Origin: Streptomyces sp. DH5
Lineage (GTDB): Bacteria; Actinomycetota; Actinomycetes; Streptomycetales; Streptomycetaceae
Assembly: GCF_020873915.1 (NCBI RefSeq)
Contig: NZ_JAHWGP010000046.1
Span: 1 to 32,716 of the forward strand
Direction of reading: 5' to 3'
DNA: 32,716 bases
A model generated the notes under the pieces. It was given only the letters and a program-made list of their open reading frames with translations. It was not told the DNA's origin and made no database searches. Both the position numbers and the translations under genes were made by a program. Below are positions 7,194 to 14,144 of the stretch, one piece after another; within the stretch, counting starts at the first letter, position 1, and each line of letters begins with the position of its first letter.

Positions 7194-8435
7194 CTATTCC
7201 GCGTCTTCGGCGTCGATGCCCAGGCCCGGCAGGAGACCGGGCAGGAGGGGCGGGAGGGTGACGTCGGGGGCGGGGGGCCGGGTGACGGATCCCGTGGGCG
7301 GAGAGGTGGGGGTGCTGCTCTCCTGGGGCGGGTCGAGCAGGCCGCCGGTGTTGCCGCCGAGCAGTCCGCCGTCCTCACGGTCGGTGTCGGCGGAGCCGGA
7401 GGGGTCGGCGCTGCGGGAGTCGCTGCCGCCGGTGCTGCCGTCGTCGGGGTCGGGGGACTGCGAGGGGTTGGCCTCGGTGGTGTCGCCGGGAGTGGACTCG
7501 GAGCCGCTGTGCCGGGTCCCGTCGCGTGTCTTGTCGCTCGGGGGCTGGGGGAGCAGGGACCTCAGCGGGGCGACGTCTTCGTCTATGGCGTCGAACACCG
7601 ACGAGACCTGCTGACTGACGTCTCCCAGTTGCACCGGGAGCCGGTCGCGCAGGGTGCCCCAGGTGGCGCGGTGTGCGTGCGAGAAGGAGGAGAGCGCCTG
7701 CATGGGGCCCAGGGAGTCGGGGTCCCGCTCGTAGGCCTCGCGCAGCAGCCGGTGGCCCTCGGAGGCGTCGTGCCGCATGCCGGAGAGGGCGCGGCGGATC
7801 TCGCCGAGTGATTCGTGGTCGAGGGGGCCGCCGCGGTCGCGTTCCATGAGCCGGCGGGCTTCGCCGAGCCGGGTGGAGGCGTGGTCGAGGTGGACCCGGC
7901 CGCGCTCGTCGCTGCCGTCGGCGAGGCCGAGTCTCACGTCCTCGATGCCGCGTTTGAGCCCGTAGAGGGAGTCGCCGGGCAGGGCGTCGGAGCTGGCGAC
8001 GGCCACTCCGCCGAAGGCGCCGGCGGCGACGCCGACGGTGAGGCCGCCCGCGGTGAGTCCTTTGGCCAGCCGCGACCGTGGCCGCAGCTTGCCCAGGGGG
8101 GTTGCCCGGTGCGCGCCCCGGGCCCGGCGCGAACGCTGTTCGGGTACGGCCTGATCCGTCGCCTCGCCCGCTGCGGTGCCCTCCTGGAGCATGGCCTCGA
8201 ACGCGGCCACCAGCTGGGCCCGCTGTACGACCTTGACCTCGGGGTCCAGCTCCGGCTTGGGCAGCTCGCCGAGGCCCGAGGTCAGCGTGAGCAGTCGTGC
8301 CTGCTCGCGCTCCGCGGCGGCCGGTGCCGGTGCCGGTCCTTCGGACTGTTCGGCCGCCGCGCCCCGGTCGGACTGCTCCTCCAGGGCCTGGGCGAAGGCG
8401 TTCGCCCGCCGGTGCGCCGATACGTTCGCGATCAC
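7194..8435 (-). CDS. rsbN: RsbN, membrane-anchored anti-sigma factor for sigma-BldN
   Basis: A 413-residue single-pass membrane protein encoded directly behind bldN. The cytoplasmic N-terminus (about residues 1-120) contains the SAHRRANAFAQALEE helix that binds the sigma factor in characterised homologues. Residues about 125-147 are the transmembrane segment (GLTAGGLTVGVAAGAFGGVAV). The DUF5667 domain starts with DALPGDSLYGLKRGIEDVRL. The last ~130 residues are Ser/Asp/Pro/Gly-rich and outside the cell. In S. venezuelae RsbN holds sigma-BldN inactive and delays chaplin/rodlin expression. The start is decided by the ribosome-binding site: GGAGG lies 8 nt before GTG 8435, whereas an in-frame GTG at 8444 overlaps GGAGG itself. 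A sigma-BldN-like promoter lies upstream. Confidence 0.93.
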   Translation of the reverse strand: MIANVSAHRRANAFAQALEEQSDRGAAAEQSEGPAPAPAAAEREQARLLTLTSGLGELPKPELDPEVKVVQRAQLVAAFEAMLQEGTAAGEATDQAVPEQRSRRARGAHRATPLGKLRPRSRLAKGLTAGGLTVGVAAGAFGGVAVASSDALPGDSLYGLKRGIEDVRLGLADGSDERGRVHLDHASTRLGEARRLMERDRGGPLDHESLGEIRRALSGMRHDASEGHRLLREAYERDPDSLGPMQALSSFSHAHRATWGTLRDRLPVQLGDVSQQVSSVFDAIDEDVAPLRSLLPQPPSDKTRDGTRHSGSESTPGDTTEANPSQSPDPDDGSTGGSDSRSADPSGSADTDREDGGLLGGNTGGLLDPPQESSTPTSPPTGSVTRPPAPDVTLPPLLPGLLPGLGIDAEDAE

Positions 8436-8565
8436 TGGCGGCACCTCCTCTCGTCATGACGGTCGACTCCCCAGGGGGTCCTGAGGGTTCCCCGCCCCGA
8501 CCAGAACCACACGATCGGGTGATCGCGGTCGGTCGGCGGGTGACCACAGGGAGCCTGTATCCCGC

Positions 8566-8594
8566 ACAACGAGCGGCACGGCACCTGGGTTACG
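8566..8594 (-). promoter_or_regulatory. Probable sigma-BldN promoter of rsbN
   Basis: On the minus strand, CGTAACC (8594-8588) and CGTTGT (8571-8566) are separated by 16 nt. This agrees with the sigma-BldN consensus as I remember it (-35 near CGTAAC, -10 near CGTTG). rsbN is an established direct sigma-BldN target in S. venezuelae. The start codon is about 130 nt downstream. The 253-nt bldN-rsbN gap shows no other clear signal. Confidence 0.72.
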
Positions 8595-8688
8595 GAGGTG
8601 GCGCGGCCGAATGCAGATGTCAACCGACTTTCGCTTTCCGTGAGCTGGCCGTCGCGGATAGTGTCCTGCCTGGTGGGGGCCGGTCCGG

Positions 8689-9462
8689 TCAGCGGGCGTC
8701 GTCCGGGAGGAGCCGGGCGAGCGTGCGGACGGCCCGGTACTGGAGGGTCTTGATGGCGCCCTCGTTCTTGCCCATCACGCGCGCGGTCTCGGCGACGGAC
8801 AGACCCTGGAGGAACCGGAGCGTGACGCACTCCATCTGTTGGGGGTTGAGCCGTCGCACGGCATCGAGGAGTGCGGCGTTGGACAGGGACTCGAGAACGG
8901 AATCCTCGGGGGAGCGCTCGACCTCGTTGGCGTCGAGCATCTCCCCGGTGGTGACCTCGAGGCGGAAGCGGCTGGACTTGAAGTGGTCGGCGACGAGGTT
9001 GCGGGCGATGGTCACCAGCCAGGCGCCGAAGTCGCGGCCCTGCCAGGTGAAGGTGCCGATGCGGCGCAGCGCCCGCAGGAAGGTCTCGCTGGTGAGGTCC
9101 TCGGCGGTCGCCTTTCCGCCGACCCGGTAGTAGATGTACCGGTACACGGTGTCGCTGTACTGGTCGTAGAGCCGTCCGAAGGCTTCGGCCTCGCCGGCCT
9201 GGGCGCGCTCCACGAGGTCCATCATCCGGGCACCGTCGCTGTCGGCGGCGGGGCGGCGGGTGGTGGTCGCACGCCCCCGTCTGCCGACGGCGGCGGTGCC
9301 CATGCCCTCGGCGAGGGCGTAGCACGGGCCGGCGGGGGCGGCGGCGAATGCCGGGACGGTGTGCGCGGTGGGGACGGCGGCGCGCAGCATGTCTCGGGCT
9401 GTCGCGACGGTTGCGCGCAGCGTAGCCAGGCCCGAGGCGTCAACCCCGACGTGTGGGTACAC
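8689..9462 (-). CDS. bldN: Developmental ECF sigma factor BldN (pro-sigma-BldN)
   Basis: A 257-residue ECF sigma factor. Sigma region 2 begins at MMDLVERAQAGEAEAFGRLY (about residue 80) and includes the region 2.4 helix around LTSETFLRALRRI. Region 4 carries the helix-turn-helix in LSVAETARVMGKNEGAIKTL near the C-terminus. The ~80 residues before region 2 are the unusual N-terminal extension; S. coelicolor sigma-BldN is made as a proprotein with an extension of about 86 residues that is cleaved in vivo. The chosen GTG has GGGAG four nt upstream and gives the family start YPHVGVDASGLATLRATV; an in-frame GTG at 9522 would add 20 residues but has a poor ribosome-binding site. It directs transcription for aerial hyphae, including bldM, chaplin and rodlin genes. 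Confidence 0.95.
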   Translation of the reverse strand: MYPHVGVDASGLATLRATVATARDMLRAAVPTAHTVPAFAAAPAGPCYALAEGMGTAAVGRRGRATTTRRPAADSDGARMMDLVERAQAGEAEAFGRLYDQYSDTVYRYIYYRVGGKATAEDLTSETFLRALRRIGTFTWQGRDFGAWLVTIARNLVADHFKSSRFRLEVTTGEMLDANEVERSPEDSVLESLSNAALLDAVRRLNPQQMECVTLRFLQGLSVAETARVMGKNEGAIKTLQYRAVRTLARLLPDDAR

Positions 9463-9520
9463 GGGACTCCCAGAGGCAGAGCTTTCGATCACGTGCAGTA
9501 CATGCAGTGCGGGTCCGTTC

Positions 9521-9539
9521 ACCCGTCGTAGCGACGGGT
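9521..9539 (-). promoter_or_regulatory. Hairpin in the bldN 5' leader
   Basis: A perfect 8-bp inverted repeat, ACCCGTCG-TAG-CGACGGGT, about 60 nt upstream of the chosen bldN start. The alternative GTG at 9522 would lie in the stem, which argues against its use. It may affect leader stability or be a protein-binding dyad; function unknown. Confidence 0.45.
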
Positions 9540-9609
9540 TGGTCCCGGATTGCGTCTGAGGAGAATAACGCTTCGTGCAGGGCCTGCTACGCCGAGTTGC
9601 TCAAATCAC

Positions 9610-9632
9610 CGGTTACGTCGCTTCCGTAACCG
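9610..9632. promoter_or_regulatory. CGGTTACG-N7-CGTAACCG palindrome upstream of bldN
   Basis: A perfect 8-bp inverted repeat with a 7-nt spacer. Each arm contains CGTAACC, the same heptamer as the -35 of the putative sigma-BldN promoter of rsbN; GTTAC/GTAAC also fits half-sites of MtrA/GlnR-type regulators. It lies about 150 nt upstream of the bldN start and is a plausible operator or promoter element. Confidence 0.5.
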
Positions 9633-9640
9633 ATTGACGT

Positions 9641-9666
9641 TCGTTCAAGTGGTGCTTGGTGAACGA
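9641..9666. promoter_or_regulatory. TCGTTCA-N12-TGAACGA dyad upstream of bldN
   Basis: A perfect 7-bp inverted repeat with a 12-nt spacer, itself containing CAAG-TGGTG-CTTG (9646-9658). It starts nine bases after the neighbouring GGTTACG palindrome. The regulator is unknown. Confidence 0.4.
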
Positions 9667-9977
9667 TTGTTGATCGGAAGGTTTCGTATTGGGGTTGGGA
9701 GCGGGACGAGTTGTGGCCGTGTGCAGCCAACGTGACTGGACAGGGGGGTTGCGGGGTACGGGAGCTGGATTCGGGGTGTTTGCGGGTGGGGTGGGGGATT
9801 GGTCGGGGTCGGTCACGGCGGGGCACCGGGTTGACCGGGTGCCGGGGCGTCACGGCCGCCGGAGCCCTCGTCGGCTCACCGCGTGACCGGCACCCGCGTG
9901 CGGACACGTCCACCCCTGCTCGGACCTGGCCGCCGTGAGGATGTGCGGGGGCGCGTGGTCCGGTGCCGGCGGAAGGG

Positions 9978-10000
9978 CGAACGGCCCGTCGGACCGTTCG
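9978..10000 (-). terminator. Possible terminator of the HAD-IB gene
   Basis: A perfect 7-bp inverted repeat CGAACGG / CCGTTCG with a 9-nt loop, 53 nt beyond the stop codon of the minus-strand HAD gene. No T-run follows. Position is right but the stem is short. Confidence 0.4.
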
Positions 10001-10052
10001 GACCCGCGGCTGAGTGGGGTCCGTGGCTGGGTGGGGGTCCGTGGCTGTGGGG

Positions 10053-10964
10053 TCAGCGGCGCTTGCGGTGGAGGGCGATGGCTGCCGCGGTGCCGCCGGC
10101 GACCGCGCCGACGCCCGCCGCAGCGGGGATGCCGACCTTGGCGGCCTTGCGTCCGGTGCGGTAGTCGCGCAGCCGCCAGTCCATGCGGCGGGCGTGCTTG
10201 CGGAGCTTGGAGTCGGGGTTGATCGCGTAGGGATGGCCCACCAGCGACAGCATCGGGATGTCGTTGTGCGAGTCGCTGTAGGCGGCGCAGCGGCCCAGGT
10301 CCAGCTCCTCGGCGAGCGCCAGGGCGCGCACCGCTTCCGCCTTGGCGGGGCCGTGCAGCGGTTCGCCCACCAGTTTGCCCGTGTACACGCCATCGACCGA
10401 CTCGGCGACCGTGCCCAGCGCGCCGGTCAGCCCCAGCCGGCGGGCGATCACGGTGGCGATCTCCACCGGCGCCGCCGTGACCAGCCACACCCGCTGGCCC
10501 GCGTCGAGGTGCGCCTGGGCCAGCGCCCGGGTGCCCGGCCAGATCCGCTCGGCCATGTACTCGTCGTAGATCTCCTCGCCGATGGACTGCAGCTCGGAGA
10601 CGCGGTGGCCCTGGACGATGGAGAGCGCCGAGTCGCGGGCCTCCTGCATGTGCTCGGGGTCCTCGACCCCGGCGAGCCGGAACCACGCCTGCTGCCAGGC
10701 GAACCGGGCGAGCTCGCGGGTCTCGAAGAACTTCCGCTTGTACAGCCCGCGCCCGAAGTGGAACAGGGCCGCGCCCTGCATCACGGTGTTGTCCAGGTCG
10801 AAGAACGCGGCGGCCCGTTCGTCACCCGGTACCGGGAACTCCGGTTCGCGTTCGGAAATCTCCTGGGTGGACTTCCGTGCTGCCTCCGCCGAGGCCTCGC
10901 CTGCCAACACGCTCCGCGCCGTGGCGGAGCGCCTACGGGGGGTGAGCCATCCGAGAGCGGCCAT
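10053..10964 (-). CDS. HAD-IB family phosphatase (SerB-like) with C-terminal membrane tail
   Basis: A 303-residue protein. Motif I is AAFFDLDNT with D56 and D58, the HAD-IB signature shared with phosphoserine phosphatase; motif II lies in VWLVTAAPVEIA, and motif III/IV in AYSDSHNDIPML. The all-helical cap lies between about residues 70 and 150. Residues about 280-298 ([19 protein letters not shown]) form a hydrophobic segment followed by HRKRR, which suggests a C-terminal membrane anchor. Related proteins include actinobacterial SerB-like and CicA-type phosphatases; substrate unknown. ATG 10964 gives the family-like N-terminus; no clear ribosome-binding site precedes it, so a leaderless mRNA is possible. 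It is divergent from the glutaredoxin gene. Confidence 0.83.
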   Translation of the reverse strand: MAALGWLTPRRRSATARSVLAGEASAEAARKSTQEISEREPEFPVPGDERAAAFFDLDNTVMQGAALFHFGRGLYKRKFFETRELARFAWQQAWFRLAGVEDPEHMQEARDSALSIVQGHRVSELQSIGEEIYDEYMAERIWPGTRALAQAHLDAGQRVWLVTAAPVEIATVIARRLGLTGALGTVAESVDGVYTGKLVGEPLHGPAKAEAVRALALAEELDLGRCAAYSDSHNDIPMLSLVGHPYAINPDSKLRKHARRMDWRLRDYRTGRKAAKVGIPAAAGVGAVAGGTAAAIALHRKRR

Positions 10965-11058
10965 GGCGTGAGCATAGCCAGTCGGCGGGCATGTTCCGGA
11001 GCCGAGAGGTTGGAGCGTCGTGAACTCTCCGTGTCCGTGTCGTCGAGGAGGGGCGACA

Positions 11059-11346
11059 ATGGCCCGCATGAGCCCTCTCTTCCGCCGCAACACCCCGGCC
11101 GCTCCGCGGGACCGGCTCGTCACCCTCGTCCGCAAGCCCGGCTGCCATCTGTGCGACGACGCGCAGGTGGTGGTGGAGAAGGTGTGCGAGGAGCTCGGCG
11201 TCCCGTGGGAGCGGAAGGACATCACCGAGGACCGGGAGCTGTACGACGCGTACTGGGAACAGATCCCGGTCGTGCTCGTCGACGGGGAGCAGCACACCTT
11301 CTGGCGGGTGGACGAGGGCCGTCTGCGCAAGGCCCTGAGTGACTGA
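11059..11346 (+). CDS. Glutaredoxin-like protein (DUF836 family)
   Basis: A 95-residue thioredoxin-fold protein with a CHLC active site (C29-C32 in KPGCHLCDDA) and the cis-proline region QIPVVLVDGEQ. This is the short glutaredoxin family common in actinobacteria. It would catalyse thiol-disulfide exchange in the cytoplasm; its reductant is probably mycothiol or thioredoxin rather than glutathione (inference from the taxon). The ATG at 11059 has GGAGGGG five nt upstream; ATG 11068 is a second possibility. It lies next to the redox sensor gene rex, which is consistent with a redox role. The stop codon falls inside a 16-nt perfect palindrome. Confidence 0.85.
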   Translation: MARMSPLFRRNTPAAPRDRLVTLVRKPGCHLCDDAQVVVEKVCEELGVPWERKDITEDRELYDAYWEQIPVVLVDGEQHTFWRVDEGRLRKALSD

Positions 11347-11356
11347 CCGGTCAGTC
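11341..11356. promoter_or_regulatory. Perfect 16-nt palindrome GACTGACCGGTCAGTC
   Basis: An uninterrupted palindrome spanning the stop codon of the glutaredoxin-like gene and lying at the head of the 300-bp rex leader region. TAGGAT at 11377-11382 could be a -10 box 20 nt downstream. Gapless palindromes of this size are typical of TetR-type operators, but no such regulator is encoded nearby. Confidence 0.4.
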
Positions 11357-11540
11357 CAATCTGGCGGAAAGTCGCTTAGGATCGATGGTGACTTGGTCTC
11401 GGGGGCGGGATTGACAGAGGAGAGTGTGCGGTTTTGCCCCCGAAAGAAAAGGGACGAGGGTGCGCGTGCGCCGGTTCCGCGCGAGTGCGCCGGGGTTGCG
11501 TGACCCCGGTCACGTTGGCCGGGCAAATCGGACACCATCT

Positions 11541-11569
11541 TTGTGCACGCGTTCACAAAGACATAGCCT
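11541..11569 (+). promoter_or_regulatory. rex promoter with Rex operator (ROP)
   Basis: TTGTGCACGCGTTCACAA at 11541-11558 matches the Rex operator TTGTGAANNNNTTCACAA with a single mismatch. The same bases supply a -35 hexamer (TTGTGC, 11541-11546), 17 nt from the -10 TAGCCT (11564-11569). Rex bound here would block RNA polymerase, giving autoregulation released by high NADH, as described for S. coelicolor rex. The remainder of the ~300-bp leader (11347-11646) holds no gene. Confidence 0.9.
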
Positions 11570-11646
11570 GCATGCGACGGGGCGGTCCGGAGACGTATGA
11601 GCTGACGTATGACCGCCAAAAGCCCCGCTCTACCCGCAGGAGCACC

Positions 11647-12414
11647 GTGGCAACTGGCCGAACTCACCGACCGGCGACCCGTAGCCGAGGGATTCCCGAG
11701 GCCACCGTCGCCAGGCTTCCGCTGTACCTCCGAGCCCTCACCGCGCTCTCCGAGCGTTCGGTGCCGACGGTCTCCTCGGAGGAGCTGGCGGCCGCCGCGG
11801 GCGTCAACTCCGCGAAGCTGCGCAAGGACTTCTCCTACCTGGGCTCGTACGGGACCAGGGGTGTCGGCTACGACGTCGAGTATCTCGTGTACCAGATCTC
11901 CCGTGAACTCGGCCTGACCCAGGACTGGCCGGTCGTGATCGTCGGTATCGGTAACCTCGGCGCCGCGCTCGCCAACTACGGCGGGTTCGCCTCCCGTGGT
12001 TTCCGGGTCGCCGCGCTGATCGACGCCGACCCGGCGATGGCCGGGAAGCCCGTCGCCGGCATCCCGGTGCAGCACACCGACGAACTCGAGTCGATCATCA
12101 CGGACAACGGCGTGTCGATCGGCGTGATCGCGACCCCCGCCGGCGCCGCCCAGCAGGTCTGCGACCGTCTCGTCGCCGCCGGTGTCACCTCCATCCTGAA
12201 CTTCGCGCCGACCGTGCTGTCCGTGCCGGAGGGCGTCGACGTGCGCAAGGTGGACCTCTCCATCGAGCTGCAGATCCTCGCCTTCCACGAGCAGCGCAAG
12301 GCCGGTGAGGAGGCCGCGTCCGACACCGCCGCCGCCCCGGCCGCCGCCGCACGCAAGGACTCCGCCACCGACCAGGGGCCCGACGGGGACGTCCCCGCCG
12401 TGATGCCGGCATGA
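11647..12414 (+). CDS. rex: Redox-sensing transcriptional repressor Rex
   Basis: A 255-residue Rex. The N-terminal winged helix covers about residues 15-75 (SEELAAAAGVNSAKLRKDFSY is the recognition region). The Rossmann domain begins VVIVGIGNLG (97-106), binding NADH/NAD+, and a C-terminal domain-swap helix is near FHEQRKAGEE. The Ala/Asp-rich tail ending DGDVPAVMPA is typical of Streptomyces. Rex represses respiratory genes such as cydABCD and nuo when NADH is low. GTG 11647 is preceded by AGGAG and gives the known N-terminus (ATGRTHRPATRSRGIPEATV); upstream in-frame starts give atypical sequence. It overlaps hemA by 4 nt (ATGA), heading a rex-hemACD operon. Confidence 0.96.
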   Translation: MATGRTHRPATRSRGIPEATVARLPLYLRALTALSERSVPTVSSEELAAAAGVNSAKLRKDFSYLGSYGTRGVGYDVEYLVYQISRELGLTQDWPVVIVGIGNLGAALANYGGFASRGFRVAALIDADPAMAGKPVAGIPVQHTDELESIITDNGVSIGVIATPAGAAQQVCDRLVAAGVTSILNFAPTVLSVPEGVDVRKVDLSIELQILAFHEQRKAGEEAASDTAAAPAAAARKDSATDQGPDGDVPAVMPA

Positions 12415-14144
12415 GTCTCCTCGTCGTCGGACTGAGCCACCGCAGCGCTCCGGTCAGCGTGCTGGAGCGGGCTTCGCTGAGTGCGGACGCGCAGGCCAAG
12501 CTGCTGCAGGACACGCTCGCCACGGAGCCCACCACCGAGGGCGCGGTCCTGGCCACCTGCAACCGCATCGAGCTGTACGCCGACGTGGACAAGTTCCACG
12601 CCGGTGTCGCCGAGCTGTCCACGCTGCTCGCCCAGCACAGCGGGGTCGGCCTGGACGAACTCACTCCTTATCTCTACGTGCACTACGAGGACCGGGCCGT
12701 CCACCACCTGTTCTCGGTGGCCTGCGGGCTGGACTCGATGGTCGTGGGCGAGGGGCAGATCCTCGGCCAGATCAAGGACTCGCTCGCCCGGGCACAGGAG
12801 CTGCACACCGCCGGACGGCTGCTGAACGACCTGTTCCAGCAGGCGCTGCGGGTCGGCAAGCGCGCCCACTCCGAGACCGGGATCGACCGCGCCGGACAGT
12901 CCCTGGTGACCTTCGGCCTGGAACAGCTCGCCCTCGGGGCGCCCGTGGAGACCTGGGCCGACGGCAAGAAGGCCCTGGTCATCGGCGCCGGCTCGATGTC
13001 CTCGCTGGCCGCGGCGACGCTCGCGCGGGCCGGCGTGGCCGAGGTCGTCGTCGCCAACCGCACGCCCGACCGCGCCGAGCGGCTCGCGCAGATCCTTACC
13101 GAGGGCGACGACACGAACGTGCTGGCCCGCGCGGTACCGATGGCGTCGGTGCCGGCCGAGCTGACACGTGCCGACGTCGTCGTCTCCTGCACCGGCGCGA
13201 CCGGACTGGTCCTCACGGGCGACGCGGTCGCGGAGGGTGTCGAGGGCCGCACCGGTCGGCAGCGGATCGTCGTCGACCTCGACGAGGAGGCGGAGCGGGC
13301 CCCCGCGGCCCGGACGCCCGCCCCGCAGTCCCCGCTGCCGCCCGCCGCCGCGGGCACCGACGAGAACTGCCCGCTCGACCTGTCCGCCGTGCAGCCCGGC
13401 TTCTCCGTGATGGGCGAGGCCGCGGTCGCCGGTATGGACGCGGCGACGCTGGAGCAGCACGCCGCGTGGGCCGCGGGCACGACCGTGGACCGCCGCCCGG
13501 CGGGCCGCGGCGGCCCGGAGGCGGACGCCGACCTGATCGGCGCGCTCGCCGCGACCGCGTCCGTGGCCGGCCGGATCCCCGAGCGTCGCCGCCCGGAGCC
13601 GGTGGCGGAGCCGCCGCGCCCCGAGCCGGTGCTGTTCCTGCTGGACCTCGCGATGCCGCGCGACATCGACGCGGCCGCGCACCGGCTGGCCGGCGTGCGG
13701 CTGGTCGACATCGAATCGCTCGCGGAAGCCTCCGCGGACGCTCCGATGGCTGCCGATGTGGACCAGGTGCGGCGTATCGTCTCCGACGAGGTCGCCGCGT
13801 TCGGGGCGGCACAGCGGGCGGCGCACATCACGCCGACCGTCGTCGCCCTGCGCACCATGGCGGCCGATGTGGTGGCCGGAGAGATCGCCCGCCTGGAGGG
13901 GCGGCTGCCCGGCCTGGACGACAAGCACCGCGCGGAGATCACCCAGACCGTGCGGCGGGTGGTCGACAAGCTGCTGCACGCACCGACGGTTCGGGTCAAG
14001 CAGCTCGCGGCCGAGCCCGGCGGAGCCGGGTACGCCGACGCGCTGCGCACCCTGTTCGACCTCGACCCCGAGACGGTGGCCTCCGTCTCCCGCGCCGAGG
14101 AAAGCACCGAGAAGCGAGACGCAAGGAACCGAGGGCCGGGATGA
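12411..14144 (+). CDS. hemA: Glutamyl-tRNA reductase
   Basis: A 577-residue glutamyl-tRNA reductase, which converts Glu-tRNA(Glu) to glutamate-1-semialdehyde with NADPH, the first step of C5-pathway tetrapyrrole synthesis. The catalytic cysteine is C50 in LATCNRIELYA. The GEGQILGQIK block and the NADPH site VIGAGSMSSLAAATL are present, and the C-terminal dimerisation region follows. It is about 150 residues longer than E. coli HemA because of a Pro/Ala/Glu-rich insertion at roughly residues 285-400, usual in Streptomyces. It starts on the ATGA overlapping the rex stop and ends overlapping hemC, so it is translationally coupled at both ends. Its position behind rex implies redox control. Confidence 0.96.
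   Translation: MSLLVVGLSHRSAPVSVLERASLSADAQAKLLQDTLATEPTTEGAVLATCNRIELYADVDKFHAGVAELSTLLAQHSGVGLDELTPYLYVHYEDRAVHHLFSVACGLDSMVVGEGQILGQIKDSLARAQELHTAGRLLNDLFQQALRVGKRAHSETGIDRAGQSLVTFGLEQLALGAPVETWADGKKALVIGAGSMSSLAAATLARAGVAEVVVANRTPDRAERLAQILTEGDDTNVLARAVPMASVPAELTRADVVVSCTGATGLVLTGDAVAEGVEGRTGRQRIVVDLDEEAERAPAARTPAPQSPLPPAAAGTDENCPLDLSAVQPGFSVMGEAAVAGMDAATLEQHAAWAAGTTVDRRPAGRGGPEADADLIGALAATASVAGRIPERRRPEPVAEPPRPEPVLFLLDLAMPRDIDAAAHRLAGVRLVDIESLAEASADAPMAADVDQVRRIVSDEVAAFGAAQRAAHITPTVVALRTMAADVVAGEIARLEGRLPGLDDKHRAEITQTVRRVVDKLLHAPTVRVKQLAAEPGGAGYADALRTLFDLDPETVASVSRAEESTEKRDARNRGPG

Larger units (their letters stand above)
9463..10052. other. Long bldN upstream region with several dyads
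   Basis: About 590 bases without a gene, between the bldN start and the stop of the upstream HAD gene. The bldN-proximal 210 bases are less GC-rich than the surroundings and hold three dyads (listed separately) at 9521-9539, 9610-9632 and 9641-9666. TTGACGTTCGTTCAA at 9634-9648 loosely resembles a BldD box (TGAC-N5-TTCA; ideal TNAC-N5-GTNA). BldD is known to repress bldN in S. coelicolor, but this assignment is weak. From 9700 to 9950 I see only GC-rich sequence without signal. Confidence 0.6.

Noticed and set aside
9517-9527. GTTCACCCGTC as a PHO box upstream of bldN.
   Set aside because: Only one 11-nt unit is present; PhoP needs at least two direct repeats.
9821-9844. GGCACC / GGTGCC hairpin as a terminator in the bldN-HAD gap.
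   Set aside because: A six-pair stem with a ten-base loop in GC-rich DNA is expected by chance, and it lies 210 bp from the gene end.
10965-11330. An N-terminal extension of the HAD-IB gene to 425 residues.
   Set aside because: It would cover the glutaredoxin-like gene on the other strand, which has CHLC and a strong ribosome-binding site, and the added sequence resembles no HAD protein.
11434-11646. An upstream extension of rex giving a 326-residue protein.
   Set aside because: The added 71 residues are Arg/Gly-rich and cross the Rex operator and promoter. The family N-terminus starts at GTG 11647 behind AGGAG.
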